64,000 nt of DNA from a virus, in the IMG/VR virus record IMGVR_UViG_3300017971_000006, positions 114,560 to 178,559 of that record. The stretch is one strand, 5' to 3'. Shown here in pieces: positions 34,554-42,492 of the stretch. The position numbers and the translations under genes were made by a program. Every line of letters starts with the position of its first letter. Within the stretch, counting starts at the first letter, position 1. The notes beneath the pieces were generated by a model. That model saw nothing but the letters and a program-made list of their open reading frames with translations. It ran no database searches and was not told where the DNA came from.

Positions 34554-35104
34554 CTACGGTACCCGCCCCTTAAAGGCATGTTAGCGTCTACTCGCTGTTG
34601 CTCTCTTTCTTGCCTTCGTATCTCCACTTGTCGAGAGAACACTCCTCCAGCCTTCTCTAGAATCTTCACGTAGTTCTCGAGGTACTCCTTCTGGCTCAGG
34701 GCTGCCTGCTCTTTTCGCCGCTGCTTCAGGTATGCAGGGTCTCGCAGCACGGCTTCCTTCAGCTCTAGTGCTGTAGGCTTCTTGGACCCTAGGTCTGCTG
34801 CAGCCGCGCGCTCTAGCTCATGGATGGCGGTCTCCATGTGCTTCATGGCATTTTGAATCCCGTAGAGTCTGACCTTAACTCTTGCTAGCTGTGTTGAGGT
34901 ATACGCATGCCACTGTGTTATGGATGCGAAATTGGCTGTGTACTCCCTGTCATTTAGGGTTGTTAGGATGTCTGATGTGACTATGGGAGCGTTTACGCTG
35001 GGCATCGGGAAAGGTTTGAACCCTTGCTCAAATAGCTCACTTTCTATCTCATCAGCGATGTCCCAGAACTCTGCAATACTCTCCGCTGTCTCCTTATCTA
35101 GCAT
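34550..35104 (-). CDS. Helical protein of the recombination operon
   Basis: 184 residues, almost entirely α-helical with a long coiled segment (LARVKVRLYGIQNAMKHMET, then RKEQAALSQKEYLENYVKIL). It overlaps its neighbours by ATGA-type junctions between the Cas4-like nuclease and RusA. Conserved position suggests a recombination or replication accessory protein. Family not recognised. Confidence 0.65.
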   Translation of the reverse strand: MLDKETAESIAEFWDIADEIESELFEQGFKPFPMPSVNAPIVTSDILTTLNDREYTANFASITQWHAYTSTQLARVKVRLYGIQNAMKHMETAIHELERAAAADLGSKKPTALELKEAVLRDPAYLKQRRKEQAALSQKEYLENYVKILEKAGGVFSRQVEIRRQEREQQRVDANMPLRGGYRR

Positions 35105-35912
35105 GTACCCTCCTCAACCTCATCGGGTCACACGTCCAAGAGAAGGGGCACCAGCTGCACTCAAACCCTTCATCCCTTGCCGGCAGGCTCTCACGGATAG
35201 AATGAATAGTGGCTGATGACATTCTCTTCTCTAGCTTACGCCACAGGTGCGCGTCGAACTTGTACAACCAAGGTGCGTGAGGACCTGTAAAGTTGCTGTT
35301 GCTCTTGTTGTAGTAGAGTACCCACATTAGGGGCAGGTCTAGGCAGCTCATGTACACGCATGTCTGCTCTCTGTGCTTCGTCTTAGGCTCATTAGTCACG
35401 GAATAGTCCTTGTCCGAAGCGGTCTTTATCTCTAGACCCACTCTCAGGTACGGCTCTCCTTTCTCGAAGAATGTGAACACCCCGTCGCAGTGGGAGTGTA
35501 TGTTCCACGTTCCTGCGGGTCCTCCGATAGATGGGTCTATGTTCACCTCATCCTCAAACCCTATCTCGTCATCCTCCTTGCACATTGTGTGGAAGTCATG
35601 CTGGAGCATAGAGTGGAGCGCGTGACCTACCGCAAATCGCATGAGCATGTTGCAGTTGCTCTTGCCAGGTATCCTTTCTGTGGAGCTGATTGCGTAGGTA
35701 AGCGCGCGCAGGCACCCACCAACCTCGGAAGCATGCACGCCTCCTGCTCGGTGCTCACCTCCGCCTATATGCACATCATACCTAACATCACCGGTTCTCC
35801 CCTCTATGAGCCGCATGTACTTGAACCGTAGGCTGTCGACCTTCTTCAAGTACCGCATCCTCGTTTCCGCGCTAATAGACTCTAGATGCTCAATCTTCGT
35901 CAGCTTCTCCAT
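35094..35912 (-). CDS. Cas4/RecB-like PD-(D/E)XK nuclease with Fe-S cysteines
   Basis: 272 residues. ASEVGGCLRALTYA near residue 62 gives the N-terminal cysteine, DGVFTFF and GLEIKTAS (about 145-170) give the PD-(D/E)XK metal-binding D and E-x-K, and KHREQTCVYM supplies the RecB motif III-like QxxxY equivalent. ECSWCPFSWTCDP near the end supplies three more cysteines, completing a Cas4/AddB-type iron-sulfur site. Such nucleases process DNA ends for phage recombination. Adjacent to RecA and Hjc-like genes. Confidence 0.8.
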   Translation of the reverse strand: MEKLTKIEHLESISAETRMRYLKKVDSLRFKYMRLIEGRTGDVRYDVHIGGGEHRAGGVHASEVGGCLRALTYAISSTERIPGKSNCNMLMRFAVGHALHSMLQHDFHTMCKEDDEIGFEDEVNIDPSIGGPAGTWNIHSHCDGVFTFFEKGEPYLRVGLEIKTASDKDYSVTNEPKTKHREQTCVYMSCLDLPLMWVLYYNKSNSNFTGPHAPWLYKFDAHLWRKLEKRMSSATIHSIRESLPARDEGFECSWCPFSWTCDPMRLRRVHAR

Positions 35913-36240
35913 CTTTCTCCTCTATCAGCTCCTCCCAGTAAACCTGAGGGATGATGACGTATTTAGCCAACGTTCTAAGGCTGTCGTCCTTAAACTCCAG
36001 GGCTAACACTGGCTGCTCTAGTCCTTGGCACTCTGCTTTAAGCTTCAATAGGTCATGAAGCTTTATTGAGTAGCTCTTCTTTGTTGTGTACTTAGCCTCT
36101 CCTAGCAGTCTACCTGGTACCCTAAAATCTCCTTTGCAGCCGGGTACGCACCCTGAGCCGGGCTGTACTCTTCCTCCTACGGCTTCTGCTAGCTTTATCT
36201 CCTGCTTCTTAGATGCGCGTCTTCTGCTTTTAGGATTCAC
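35890..36240 (-). CDS. Hjc-like PD-(D/E)XK resolvase or nuclease
   Basis: 116 residues. It has the small PD-(D/E)XK core: E19 in a basic helix, GDFRVPGRLLGEAKYTTKKS giving D and E-x-K, then a helix KLHDLLKLKAECQ. This layout matches small Holliday junction resolvase-type or VRR-like nucleases of phages. Two cysteines (GCVPGC) precede the active site. Overlaps RecA (ATGA) and the Cas4-like gene. It coexists with RusA, so the two may act on different substrates. Confidence 0.7.
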   Translation of the reverse strand: MNPKSRRRASKKQEIKLAEAVGGRVQPGSGCVPGCKGDFRVPGRLLGEAKYTTKKSYSIKLHDLLKLKAECQGLEQPVLALEFKDDSLRTLAKYVIIPQVYWEELIEEKDGEADED

Positions 36241-37445
36241 GCGTCTTGCTCCCTGTACACCCGGTAGTCTCCGGTGCTTGCTTGAATGGCGTATCGTATT
36301 GATAGCTCAAGCTCTAGGTCTTGCTCTATCTTGCTACGCAGCTCCACTAGGTTGTCTGCAGCTAGCACGGAGCCATTTACGGTGTTTAGGTACACCCCGT
36401 CCGGCTTCTCTGCTAGAACTCCTCTGCGGATACCGGACACTATGACGCTTCCTATTCTATCTACTCCTGTACGGAACCCGTACCCTCCGTAGTAGAATGG
36501 GGCGTCTCCGGTTCTATGGTTGTATGTTCCCTTCTTGCCCTTGTCTACGTACCACTTTAGCGTCTTTCCGACCACGACCTTGTCACCTTTAATGGTCTTC
36601 TTTATCCTGCTTCCTTCGCTTAGAAGCAGACGGACTGTGGCGATATGCTTGAACGCGTGAGCGCCTGCTGGTTTCTCGTTCGGAAGGGACTTCTGCATGT
36701 ATGTAGGGGCGTTTGCTTTATCCTGGTTAGCTCGCATCTGTTGCGTGAGGATTACCGTAGTAGCGTTGTTACCACGCACAGCGCTCATGAGCTCTCCAAT
36801 ACGGTTAGAGAACCTTGTTATCATGGTGGCGTGTGCCGCCATCTTCTCCGAGTCTGTGAGGGACTTGCCAAGGTTAGCCATAGGAAACAGCGTTGTAACT
36901 GAATCTACGATTATAAGCTGGCATATGTTCTCCCCTATCAGACTCAGAATCTCCTCTAGTGTCTCGTCTCCTGAAGGAGCCCTTCCAGCGTATATCTCCC
37001 CTACGGTTTCTCCTATCTCCTCCTTGGTTAGCGGCGGCACCCCAGCGGCAGCTCTAGCAAAGTTCTTGCGCGCCACCTCCTCGGGGGACAAGCGTATCTT
37101 GACTCCCACGTCACGTAGGCGGTCTACGTCCAATCCTCCCTCCGTAGCGAAGATTGCCACTCTGGTGTCCTTCTTGTAGAGACGCTGCACCATCTCCACA
37201 CAGTAGGCACAGAGCTCGCTCTTTCCAGACTGGTCCTTCCCTGCTACCACGGTCACAGCTCCACCAGGGAACCCACCTCCGGTGTGTATGTCTAGCTCCA
37301 TTATGCCACTGGGCCTACGCAACGTCGTGGTGTCTGGCAGCTCGTCAGCCATACACATTACGGGGTGCTTGTACTTAGAGTTAATCCTAGCGCACACAAG
37401 CGCTAGACTTTCCTTCTTACTCGCTCTCTTCTTTGCTTTAGCCAT
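36237..37445 (-). CDS. recA: RecA/UvsX family recombinase
   Basis: 402 residues. Walker A GKDQSGKS near residue 68, Walker B QLIIVDSVTTL near 177, and a strand followed by TTVILTQQMRA (motif with the sensor Gln) near 230 define the RecA fold. Then the loop region and a C-terminal domain of about 150 residues. A basic N-terminus (MAKAKKRASKKE) precedes the core. It catalyses ATP-dependent strand exchange in recombination and repair. It is first of a tightly overlapped group with Hjc-like, Cas4-like and RusA-like genes. Confidence 0.9.
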   Translation of the reverse strand: MAKAKKRASKKESLALVCARINSKYKHPVMCMADELPDTTTLRRPSGIMELDIHTGGGFPGGAVTVVAGKDQSGKSELCAYCVEMVQRLYKKDTRVAIFATEGGLDVDRLRDVGVKIRLSPEEVARKNFARAAAGVPPLTKEEIGETVGEIYAGRAPSGDETLEEILSLIGENICQLIIVDSVTTLFPMANLGKSLTDSEKMAAHATMITRFSNRIGELMSAVRGNNATTVILTQQMRANQDKANAPTYMQKSLPNEKPAGAHAFKHIATVRLLLSEGSRIKKTIKGDKVVVGKTLKWYVDKGKKGTYNHRTGDAPFYYGGYGFRTGVDRIGSVIVSGIRRGVLAEKPDGVYLNTVNGSVLAADNLVELRSKIEQDLELELSIRYAIQASTGDYRVYREQDA

Positions 37446-37465
37446 GCTCCCTCTAGTAACAGTAA

Positions 37466-37485
37466 GGGCGACCGACTGGCCGCCC
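37466..37485 (-). terminator. Intergenic hairpin between HU-like gene and recA
   Basis: GGGCG-A-CC-GACT-GG-C-CGCCC forms a compact stem with one mismatch (37466-37485) in the 60-base gap. It is followed on the minus strand by TTACTGTTAC, a poor U-tract. It may attenuate transcription or stabilise an mRNA end. Confidence 0.4.
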
Positions 37486-37505
37486 TGTACTCTGCAAAAC
37501 TACAG

Positions 37506-37988
37506 TTACTTCTTTTTCTTCTCGAACGGCTCAGAGCCGTGGGTCGGGCATAGCAGGATGGAGCCATGCTTGACTAGCTCCCTCCCGCATTCCGGGCAAC
37601 CCTCGGATGCTGCCTTCTCCATCTTCTCCTGCTCTATCCCTTCGTCCACGCCGTACTTGTCCATGGCCATTCCTTCCTTTAAAAAGCTGTGTATCTGCTT
37701 CTTGAAAGGCAATCCTTTCGCAAAGAACACTCTACATCGTAGCTTCTCGGCGGTGATGTGGGCAGGCATATTCCGGTCGGAGTCGGATATTCTTCTCTCC
37801 GTTACTAGCCGGAATCTACCTAGGTTGCGCACCGTAGCAGACCCCTTCTCTATGAGAGCTCTTTTCAGTGCCTCTACGAAGGCTGCGGTTACGGTACGCA
37901 CTACGGTCAGCTTGACTCCTGTCCTCCTTGCCACCTCAAGGTTTAGCTCGTGCTGCTGTACCTCTCCAGCACCCTTAGCCCTCGGCAT
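37506..37988 (-). CDS. HU/IHF-like DNA-binding protein with a zinc-ribbon tail
   Basis: 160 residues. Residues about 15-100 follow the HU pattern: two helices, KRALIEKGSATVRNLGRFRL, a β arm (ERRISDSDRN) and FFAKGLPFKKQI at the end of the core. A C-terminal CPECGRELVKHGSILLCPTH ribbon is an addition not found in typical HU. It would bend or compact phage DNA. It overlaps the nucleotidase gene by 14 bases and lies just upstream of recA in the operon. Confidence 0.75.
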   Translation of the reverse strand: MPRAKGAGEVQQHELNLEVARRTGVKLTVVRTVTAAFVEALKRALIEKGSATVRNLGRFRLVTERRISDSDRNMPAHITAEKLRCRVFFAKGLPFKKQIHSFLKEGMAMDKYGVDEGIEQEKMEKAASEGCPECGRELVKHGSILLCPTHGSEPFEKKKK

Positions 37989-38556
37989 GGCTCTTCTCCA
38001 TGACTAGGTGCATCTCAGCAGCACTGAAGGAGCCTACTCTGAATAGCTTAGGGAGGAGAGGCAGAGACTCCTTTAGATTGTGAAATTGGCTCCACAGAAG
38101 AGCTCGTTTATCCCTGTGATGCTTTGCCCACGTGAAGACGTTGGACGGCTTATCGTCTATGAACACGTCTCCATCGCACAGGTACTTGTGGCCGGTGTGC
38201 ACGACGTTCTTGCCTAGCTCACCGAAGTGCTCCTGTAGCCACTCGTCCCTTTTGTCCCGCCAACCATACACAGGTAGACCCTCTACGGCAGGGTAGGACG
38301 TTACAAAGTACACGTTGTACTCCAAGGTCAAAGCTCTATCTATGAAGTCTTTAGCTCCTTTCACTATTGGTATCTTTGACGCGTCCATGTCGCGGATAGC
38401 TGCCGCTACCACTGCTCTAGGAAGGCTGTAAGCCTCCTCAAGGTAGTAGCTCGATTTTAGCTTTGTAGGGATGTACGCCCCTCTATCTCGGAGCACCCTC
38501 TCGAACTCCGAACCGAAGTCAGCTAGTACGTTGTCTACATCAACCAATAGCCTCAT
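37975..38556 (-). CDS. HAD-type 5'(3')-deoxyribonucleotidase
   Basis: 193 residues from the ATG at 38556, which overlaps the previous stop and has GGAG upstream; a start eleven codons earlier is less likely. LLVDVDNVLADF carries the nucleophile Asp and acid Asp, VTSYP is motif II and FIDDKPSNV is motif IV. This matches the NT5C-like family that dephosphorylates dNMPs. In this phage it sits beside ThyX and may tune the pyrimidine dNMP pool. Confidence 0.8.
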   Translation of the reverse strand: MRLLVDVDNVLADFGSEFERVLRDRGAYIPTKLKSSYYLEEAYSLPRAVVAAAIRDMDASKIPIVKGAKDFIDRALTLEYNVYFVTSYPAVEGLPVYGWRDKRDEWLQEHFGELGKNVVHTGHKYLCDGDVFIDDKPSNVFTWAKHHRDKRALLWSQFHNLKESLPLLPKLFRVGSFSAAEMHLVMEKSHAEG

Positions 38557-38798
38557 AGACCTATCTCCATCCTGAATGCTTCTATCCACTCTCGAGCCAT
38601 CCGTTTCGCCTCCTCTAATCCTTCTACAGGGCGCTTGTGGGTGAAGATGCCCTTCTCCTCAAACAGACCTGGAGCTGACTCAAACCACGTTTGAAAGGTC
38701 ATTGACTCGTTCCAGGTAACCACCAGGTTTGCTTCCTGGTCTGCCGCAACGGCTATCCTTCCTGAGAGGACGCCGAAGATGTCCATGCTAGCTCCCAT
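38553..38798 (-). CDS. Small protein upstream of the nucleotidase
   Basis: 81 residues; GGAG lies seven bases before the ATG at 38798. A β-rich first half (MDIFGVLSGRIAVAADQEAN) and a helical end (EGLEEAKRMAREWIEAFRME). Its stop overlaps the nucleotidase start, so they are co-translated. Unknown family. Confidence 0.65.
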   Translation of the reverse strand: MGASMDIFGVLSGRIAVAADQEANLVVTWNESMTFQTWFESAPGLFEEKGIFTHKRPVEGLEEAKRMAREWIEAFRMEIGL

Positions 38799-38936
38799 TC
38801 TTATTCTCCTCTATACAGGGGTGCGCACAGTATCTAGCTCGGTGGCGGGGGCAGAGACCTAGTCTCTGCCGCCACTCTTTTAAGCTTCTTCCTGCGCTTC
38901 TTTCTTCGTTTTCTTTTGAGCTTCTTTCTTCTCTCC
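38799..38936 (-). other. 138-base intergenic stretch with purine run and hairpin
   Basis: Between thyX and the next gene the minus strand is first a long A/G-rich run (38936-38880), then a perfect hairpin GGCAGAGAC-TAG-GTCTCTGCC (38849-38869), then the SD of the 81-residue gene. No U-tract follows the hairpin, so it may stabilise mRNA rather than terminate. A basic out-of-frame ORF crossing this stretch was rejected. Confidence 0.5.
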
Positions 38937-39833
38937 TCAAGCAGCTTTAGCCGACACATCGCCGTAGCCGTTAGGGTAGATGTCGTCGAATACGATTGGG
39001 ATGCGCTGCTTAAGCTCCTCAAGCAGAGGGCGCATTAAGGTCTGCATGTCTGGGTGGGCATGGCGAGAGCAGCGCATGCGAAAGATGTGTCTCCACTGTC
39101 TGAGGTTTGCCGTGCATACGATGTCAGCAGCCAGTACCTGTGGGAGAACGTCTCTAGCCATCTGGGCCTTAACGCCACTGGTAGTGAGCCACCGGTACGT
39201 TTCCTCTACGACATCTAGGCACTTATCCCACATACGCTGTGCCGCTACTGGGTTATCCCCGCCAAGCTCTTCGGGCTCTCTCCCTATCACGCGTATCTCA
39301 CTACCGAACTTGCCTTTGTTGTAGTTGCAGTAGCGCGTACTTTCTTGTGTGTAAGACGTGGGGCGGTGGCGCACTAGCTCGTGCGTGAACCCACGGTTGC
39401 CTGTGAAGTACACGGATATAACCATGTGCTCCAGTACGGACTCGTGCGGTGGGTCACCCTGCATGGACAGGAGAACATTATCTACAATATCCTCTGCCAC
39501 CTGCGCGACAGACACGGCGTTCATGGTGAGAAGCTTAGCCGCCATCTTTACTAGGCGGTCTCTTTTATCTGCCTTGAGTACAGACCTCAAAAGCTTTGAG
39601 GCCGAGGACTCCCTAGCTTGTATCTTCCCCGTACCTTTACACTCTGTGCAGGGGTCATACTCCAGCTTGTTGAAGAGAATCTTCCTCCCCCTGCACGCGG
39701 GGCACGCCTCCTTCCCGTCGTCTATCTTGTCCTCAGACCTGTAGGCTATCCTGCAGCATCTCTCCAGGAAGGCCAGTGCCTCCTCTCCATCGGGGCACTG
39801 CCAAATCTCGTACTTCATCTCTGTCGTATTCAT
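38937..39833 (-). CDS. thyX: Flavin-dependent thymidylate synthase ThyX with a zinc-finger insert
   Basis: 298 residues; AAGGAG before the ATG. The signature RHRPTSYTQESTRY (about residue 158) is the ThyX RHRxxSxxxxSxR motif for FAD and dUMP binding; HESVLEH and MRCSRHAHPDMQ are further family motifs. It methylates dUMP to dTMP using methylenetetrahydrofolate and NADPH. An insert near residues 40-75 contains CPACRG and CTECKGTG, a DnaJ-like CxxCxGxG zinc module that normal ThyX lacks. Translation is coupled to the preceding small gene (TAATG). Confidence 0.9.
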   Translation of the reverse strand: MNTTEMKYEIWQCPDGEEALAFLERCCRIAYRSEDKIDDGKEACPACRGRKILFNKLEYDPCTECKGTGKIQARESSASKLLRSVLKADKRDRLVKMAAKLLTMNAVSVAQVAEDIVDNVLLSMQGDPPHESVLEHMVISVYFTGNRGFTHELVRHRPTSYTQESTRYCNYNKGKFGSEIRVIGREPEELGGDNPVAAQRMWDKCLDVVEETYRWLTTSGVKAQMARDVLPQVLAADIVCTANLRQWRHIFRMRCSRHAHPDMQTLMRPLLEELKQRIPIVFDDIYPNGYGDVSAKAA

Positions 39834-40024
39834 TATCTCTCCTTGTTCAATAGTCTCTCTAGCGCACTAGCGCAGCTATTCAGGGTGGCCGCAGCTTCCT
39901 TGTACACGTCGCTGCTGTTTGGCTCCGACCGGTATAGCGCCCGTGCTAGCTCGTCATTGCTTTGCGCCGCAGTGCGCCATGCAGCTACCAGTCCCCGCAT
40001 CTCCTTCATGTAAGGGTCATCCAT
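39833..40024 (-). CDS. Small helical protein before thyX
   Basis: 63 residues from the ATG at 40024 (GGAGG six bases upstream; a GTG four codons earlier is less likely). All-helical, two or three amphipathic helices (MKEMRGLVAAWRTAAQSNDE). Overlaps the HNH-like gene by eight bases and thyX by one base. Unknown function. Confidence 0.6.
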   Translation of the reverse strand: MDDPYMKEMRGLVAAWRTAAQSNDELARALYRSEPNSSDVYKEAAATLNSCASALERLLNKER

Positions 40025-41321
40025 ATGTTCCTCCACAACCGCAGTCAGGCACCCGTCCAGACAGAAGGTCTGTAGCGCGCACCTCCTCTACCTTCCCGCA
40101 GGTACACAAGCACAGCATGTGTCTCTTCTCCTTAAACGGGCTTACGCCTAGAATCCTCCACTCCCACATCTCTCGTCCAAGCCATTGGGTGTTTACCACG
40201 CGCTCTCCTGCGCTTGTGAGCTCTACAGCACTGATGCCGTTGTACAGCTTGGTGGGAGACACGAGCTCACTACGCACAAGCCACATCACACCATCTACAA
40301 CACCCTCGTAGGGAACCCCAGAGCGCTCTACCAGCTCTCCCCACGTCGTTTCGCCGATTACATGGGGTAGCAGACGTAGGCCAACGTGCTCTTCCGATGT
40401 GCCGTAATCATACGCTACATTAGCTAGCTCCTTGTGGTTGTTGTGCTTCTTCTTGTGGATAGATACGGGGTTGTCGCAATGCTTCCTTTTGCCCTCTCTC
40501 AGGTCTGCCGCGCGAACGGCCTGTATGGTTCCGCATGAGCAGTAGCACCAGCACATACCGCTGCGAAGAGGCCCTGACAGCACCGTCCACCAGTAGTATC
40601 TTCTTCTCTTAAGTGGGTATCTATCCTTGCTGCTACCTAGGTGCTCTCTCTTTACCCAGATTGTGTTAGATGGCCCCCAGGGAAGGTCTTCCCTTAGACG
40701 AAACATCCAGCCTCTGGGTGGCTTCTTTCCTCCTGGGCACATGTCCCGTTTGAAGTTGATGTAGTGCTCCCACTCTGGGACGATGCTCTCTCCTCTCTCT
40801 GCTGCTCTTTGTCGCATGGTTCTCCAAGACATGTACTCTATCGTCTTGGCGTCTGCATACGCCCCTCCATGCTTTCTATTCGCCTTGCGCAGGTACCTCG
40901 CTTTTTTGCACCCGCATGACTTGGTGTGCTCATTACGTAACGAGGTTCCGCAGATAGCGTGCTCATTACCGCAAACACACATGCACATGTAGTAGGGGTT
41001 TCTATCCGTGCCCTTGTCCAGCACGCGATAGAGAACTAACCAACAGTGGAAGTGCTTACCTGCGACGCGCGCAGCCATCTTACGGCCAGTAGGCTCTAGC
41101 TGGTATCCCCTATTAACGTCCCTCACTATGTGCCCCTCATCCTCCAGCCAGCATATAGCGTCATCTGTCTCGAACATGGTGGCTGGAGTATTCTCTTTTA
41201 GGTACGTTCTAGTGAGGGGACGTTTACTGAGGAATAGGTTTCGGAGGACGAACCCTGCAGCCGCCCTCCTACCCATAGCAGGAGCCCACCTAGAGTAGGA
41301 TGAAGGCTCCTGAGCTCTCAT
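40017..41321 (-). CDS. Degenerate HNH/AP2-type protein with three CxCG modules
   Basis: 434 residues. Three copies of a [CW]xCxCG...(S/D)LR.G...C-G-C type module occur near residues 112-138, 258-285 and 402-428. Between the first two lies a stretch resembling the phage HNH core (EYMSWRTMRQRAAERGESIV then W..YINFKRDM and GPSNTIWV), but the catalytic His-Asn-His are not clearly preserved. Winged-helix-like segments flank it. It may be a former homing endonuclease now acting as a DNA-binding regulator. Not assigned further. Confidence 0.65.
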   Translation of the reverse strand: MRAQEPSSYSRWAPAMGRRAAAGFVLRNLFLSKRPLTRTYLKENTPATMFETDDAICWLEDEGHIVRDVNRGYQLEPTGRKMAARVAGKHFHCWLVLYRVLDKGTDRNPYYMCMCVCGNEHAICGTSLRNEHTKSCGCKKARYLRKANRKHGGAYADAKTIEYMSWRTMRQRAAERGESIVPEWEHYINFKRDMCPGGKKPPRGWMFRLREDLPWGPSNTIWVKREHLGSSKDRYPLKRRRYYWWTVLSGPLRSGMCWCYCSCGTIQAVRAADLREGKRKHCDNPVSIHKKKHNNHKELANVAYDYGTSEEHVGLRLLPHVIGETTWGELVERSGVPYEGVVDGVMWLVRSELVSPTKLYNGISAVELTSAGERVVNTQWLGREMWEWRILGVSPFKEKRHMLCLCTCGKVEEVRATDLLSGRVPDCGCGGTYG

Positions 41322-41497
41322 GCTTTCTTACTGACGTAGAGGGCCCCGTCCTTTCTTCTTTTGTTCTTGCTAAGCTCGAAGCGGAACACCTTGAAACCCT
41401 TCCAGGCACTTGCATGCTCCACGGCCTCTTCCCTTCTATTGAAGGTCGCGTCAATATCCCCGTCGTCGTCTACCACTACGTACAGATACCTGTCCAC
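41318..41497 (-). CDS. Small 59-residue protein
   Basis: GTG at 41497, two bases after the previous stop, with GAGGAGGAG directly upstream. Encodes MDRYLYVVVDDDGDIDATFN followed by a helix (RREEAVEHASAWKGFKVFRF) and a Lys/Arg-rich end. Its stop overlaps the start of the HNH-like gene (ATGA). The β-hairpin then helix layout suggests a small α/β fold. Function unknown. Confidence 0.65.
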   Translation of the reverse strand: MDRYLYVVVDDDGDIDATFNRREEAVEHASAWKGFKVFRFELSKNKRRKDGALYVSKKA

Positions 41498-41499
41498 GG

Positions 41500-41796
41500 C
41501 TACTCCTCCTCTACTACCTCGATGTTCCCTGACTTGAACGCCTTGCGCTTCTTGCTGGCCTCTCTGGCCGTCTTCTCTGCCCTCTCCTCGGCCTTCTTAG
41601 CTCTGTTGAAGGCATCTGCTTTAGCTTCTGTGAGCTCTTCAAAGACGTCCTTTCCGATCTTTAGGATAAGGATGTCTTGACCTCTTCCGAAGACCACTCT
41701 GGGTCCGTTTCGGTTCTCCTCTCTTATCCCCTTACGGGCAACAATGCCCTTCGTTAGCGCCCACTTCGTGATGTAAAACGTCTTCTTCTCTGCCAT
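41500..41796 (-). CDS. Small basic protein with Ala/Lys/Glu helix
   Basis: 98 residues; AAGGAG eight bases before the ATG. An N-terminal α/β part (KKTFYITKWALTKGIVARKG) and a long charged helix from about residue 55. It overlaps the upstream zinc-ribbon gene by 65 bases. No recognised family. Confidence 0.65.
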   Translation of the reverse strand: MAEKKTFYITKWALTKGIVARKGIREENRNGPRVVFGRGQDILILKIGKDVFEELTEAKADAFNRAKKAEERAEKTAREASKKRKAFKSGNIEVVEEE

Positions 41797-41944
41797 GTCT
41801 GCTCTCCTTGTTGCAGCTCATGCAGCTCATGCAGCGCCTACGCCATGAGCTATCTAGGTGCTCCAATGCTACCGTACCGCCGCAGTGCTCGCACACTCCG
41901 GCAGGTACGATGGTAATCTCTACGAAGCGCACTATCTTTCCCAA
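41732..41944 (-). CDS. Small zinc-ribbon protein
   Basis: 70 residues from TTG at 41944 overlapping the previous stop, or from an in-frame GTG four codons later. Zinc knuckles CEHCGG and CMSCMSC; the doubled CMS comes from a nine-base direct repeat (around 41817-41834). One of several small Cys-rich proteins in this operon. Confidence 0.5.
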   Translation of the reverse strand: MGKIVRFVEITIVPAGVCEHCGGTVALEHLDSSWRRRCMSCMSCNKESRHGREEDVLHHEVGANEGHCCP

Positions 41945-42492
41945 TCACTCCCGTCGTCGTACTTCACCTTTACAATCTCCACCAAGGCGGTCGTACCCTT
42001 AGCGAGACCGTAGTAGGAGCGGTACCACTGCTTGCTTTTTCCTGGTGTGAGCTTGGTGTCGTCCGCGGACAGGAACTTAACGAACTCTCCTCCGAGAGCT
42101 ATCTCCATAGGCTCGTCCATCTTGTTGAATCCGTAGACGTAGCCCTTGAAGGCTACGACCGTCTTGTCTGTCGTATTATTGAGCTCCAGGGTGACCCCGG
42201 ACAGCCCCTTCTGCTTCTCTACTGTGGCCTCAACCTTTACAGGGTCGTCCTCGTTGGCAATGGCTGCTTTCTTCTCCTTCTTGCTTAGCTTCTCCGGAAG
42301 CTGCGTGCTCCTACCTGGAGCCTTCGGCTTCACAGACGTCGTTGTGGTTGGCACGACCGTTCCGCTCGTTGTCGGCGCGGCGCTCACTGTGCTGGTGGGG
42401 CACACGCACGGCTCCGGCTGGGGGCACTTGCCGGAGCACCCAACCTCGATAAGAAGTCCGCACACCGCTGTTACCAATAGCTCTCTACTCAT
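41932..42492 (-). CDS. Exported protein with Pro/Thr linker, lipoprotein candidate
   Basis: 186 residues from the ATG at 42492 that overlaps the previous stop; longer upstream frames ignore the coupling. The N-terminus MSRELLVTAVCGLLIEVGCS resembles a short lipoprotein signal with an imperfect lipobox (EVGC). Then a Cys/Pro and Thr/Ser/Pro linker to about residue 75 and a β-rich C-terminal domain (VTLELNNTTDKTVVAFKGYV) like an immunoglobulin-type or DUF-type extracellular domain. Possibly a superinfection or surface protein expressed early. Confidence 0.65.
   Translation of the reverse strand: MSRELLVTAVCGLLIEVGCSGKCPQPEPCVCPTSTVSAAPTTSGTVVPTTTTSVKPKAPGRSTQLPEKLSKKEKKAAIANEDDPVKVEATVEKQKGLSGVTLELNNTTDKTVVAFKGYVYGFNKMDEPMEIALGGEFVKFLSADDTKLTPGKSKQWYRSYYGLAKGTTALVEIVKVKYDDGSDWER

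Noticed and set aside
37282-38007. 241-codon plus-strand ORF
   Set aside because: Antisense to recA, HU-like and nucleotidase genes that have clear homology.
38834-39022. Very basic ORF (Lys/Arg runs) across the end of thyX
   Set aside because: Out of frame with thyX, no SD, and the basic run is explained by the purine-rich intergenic sequence.
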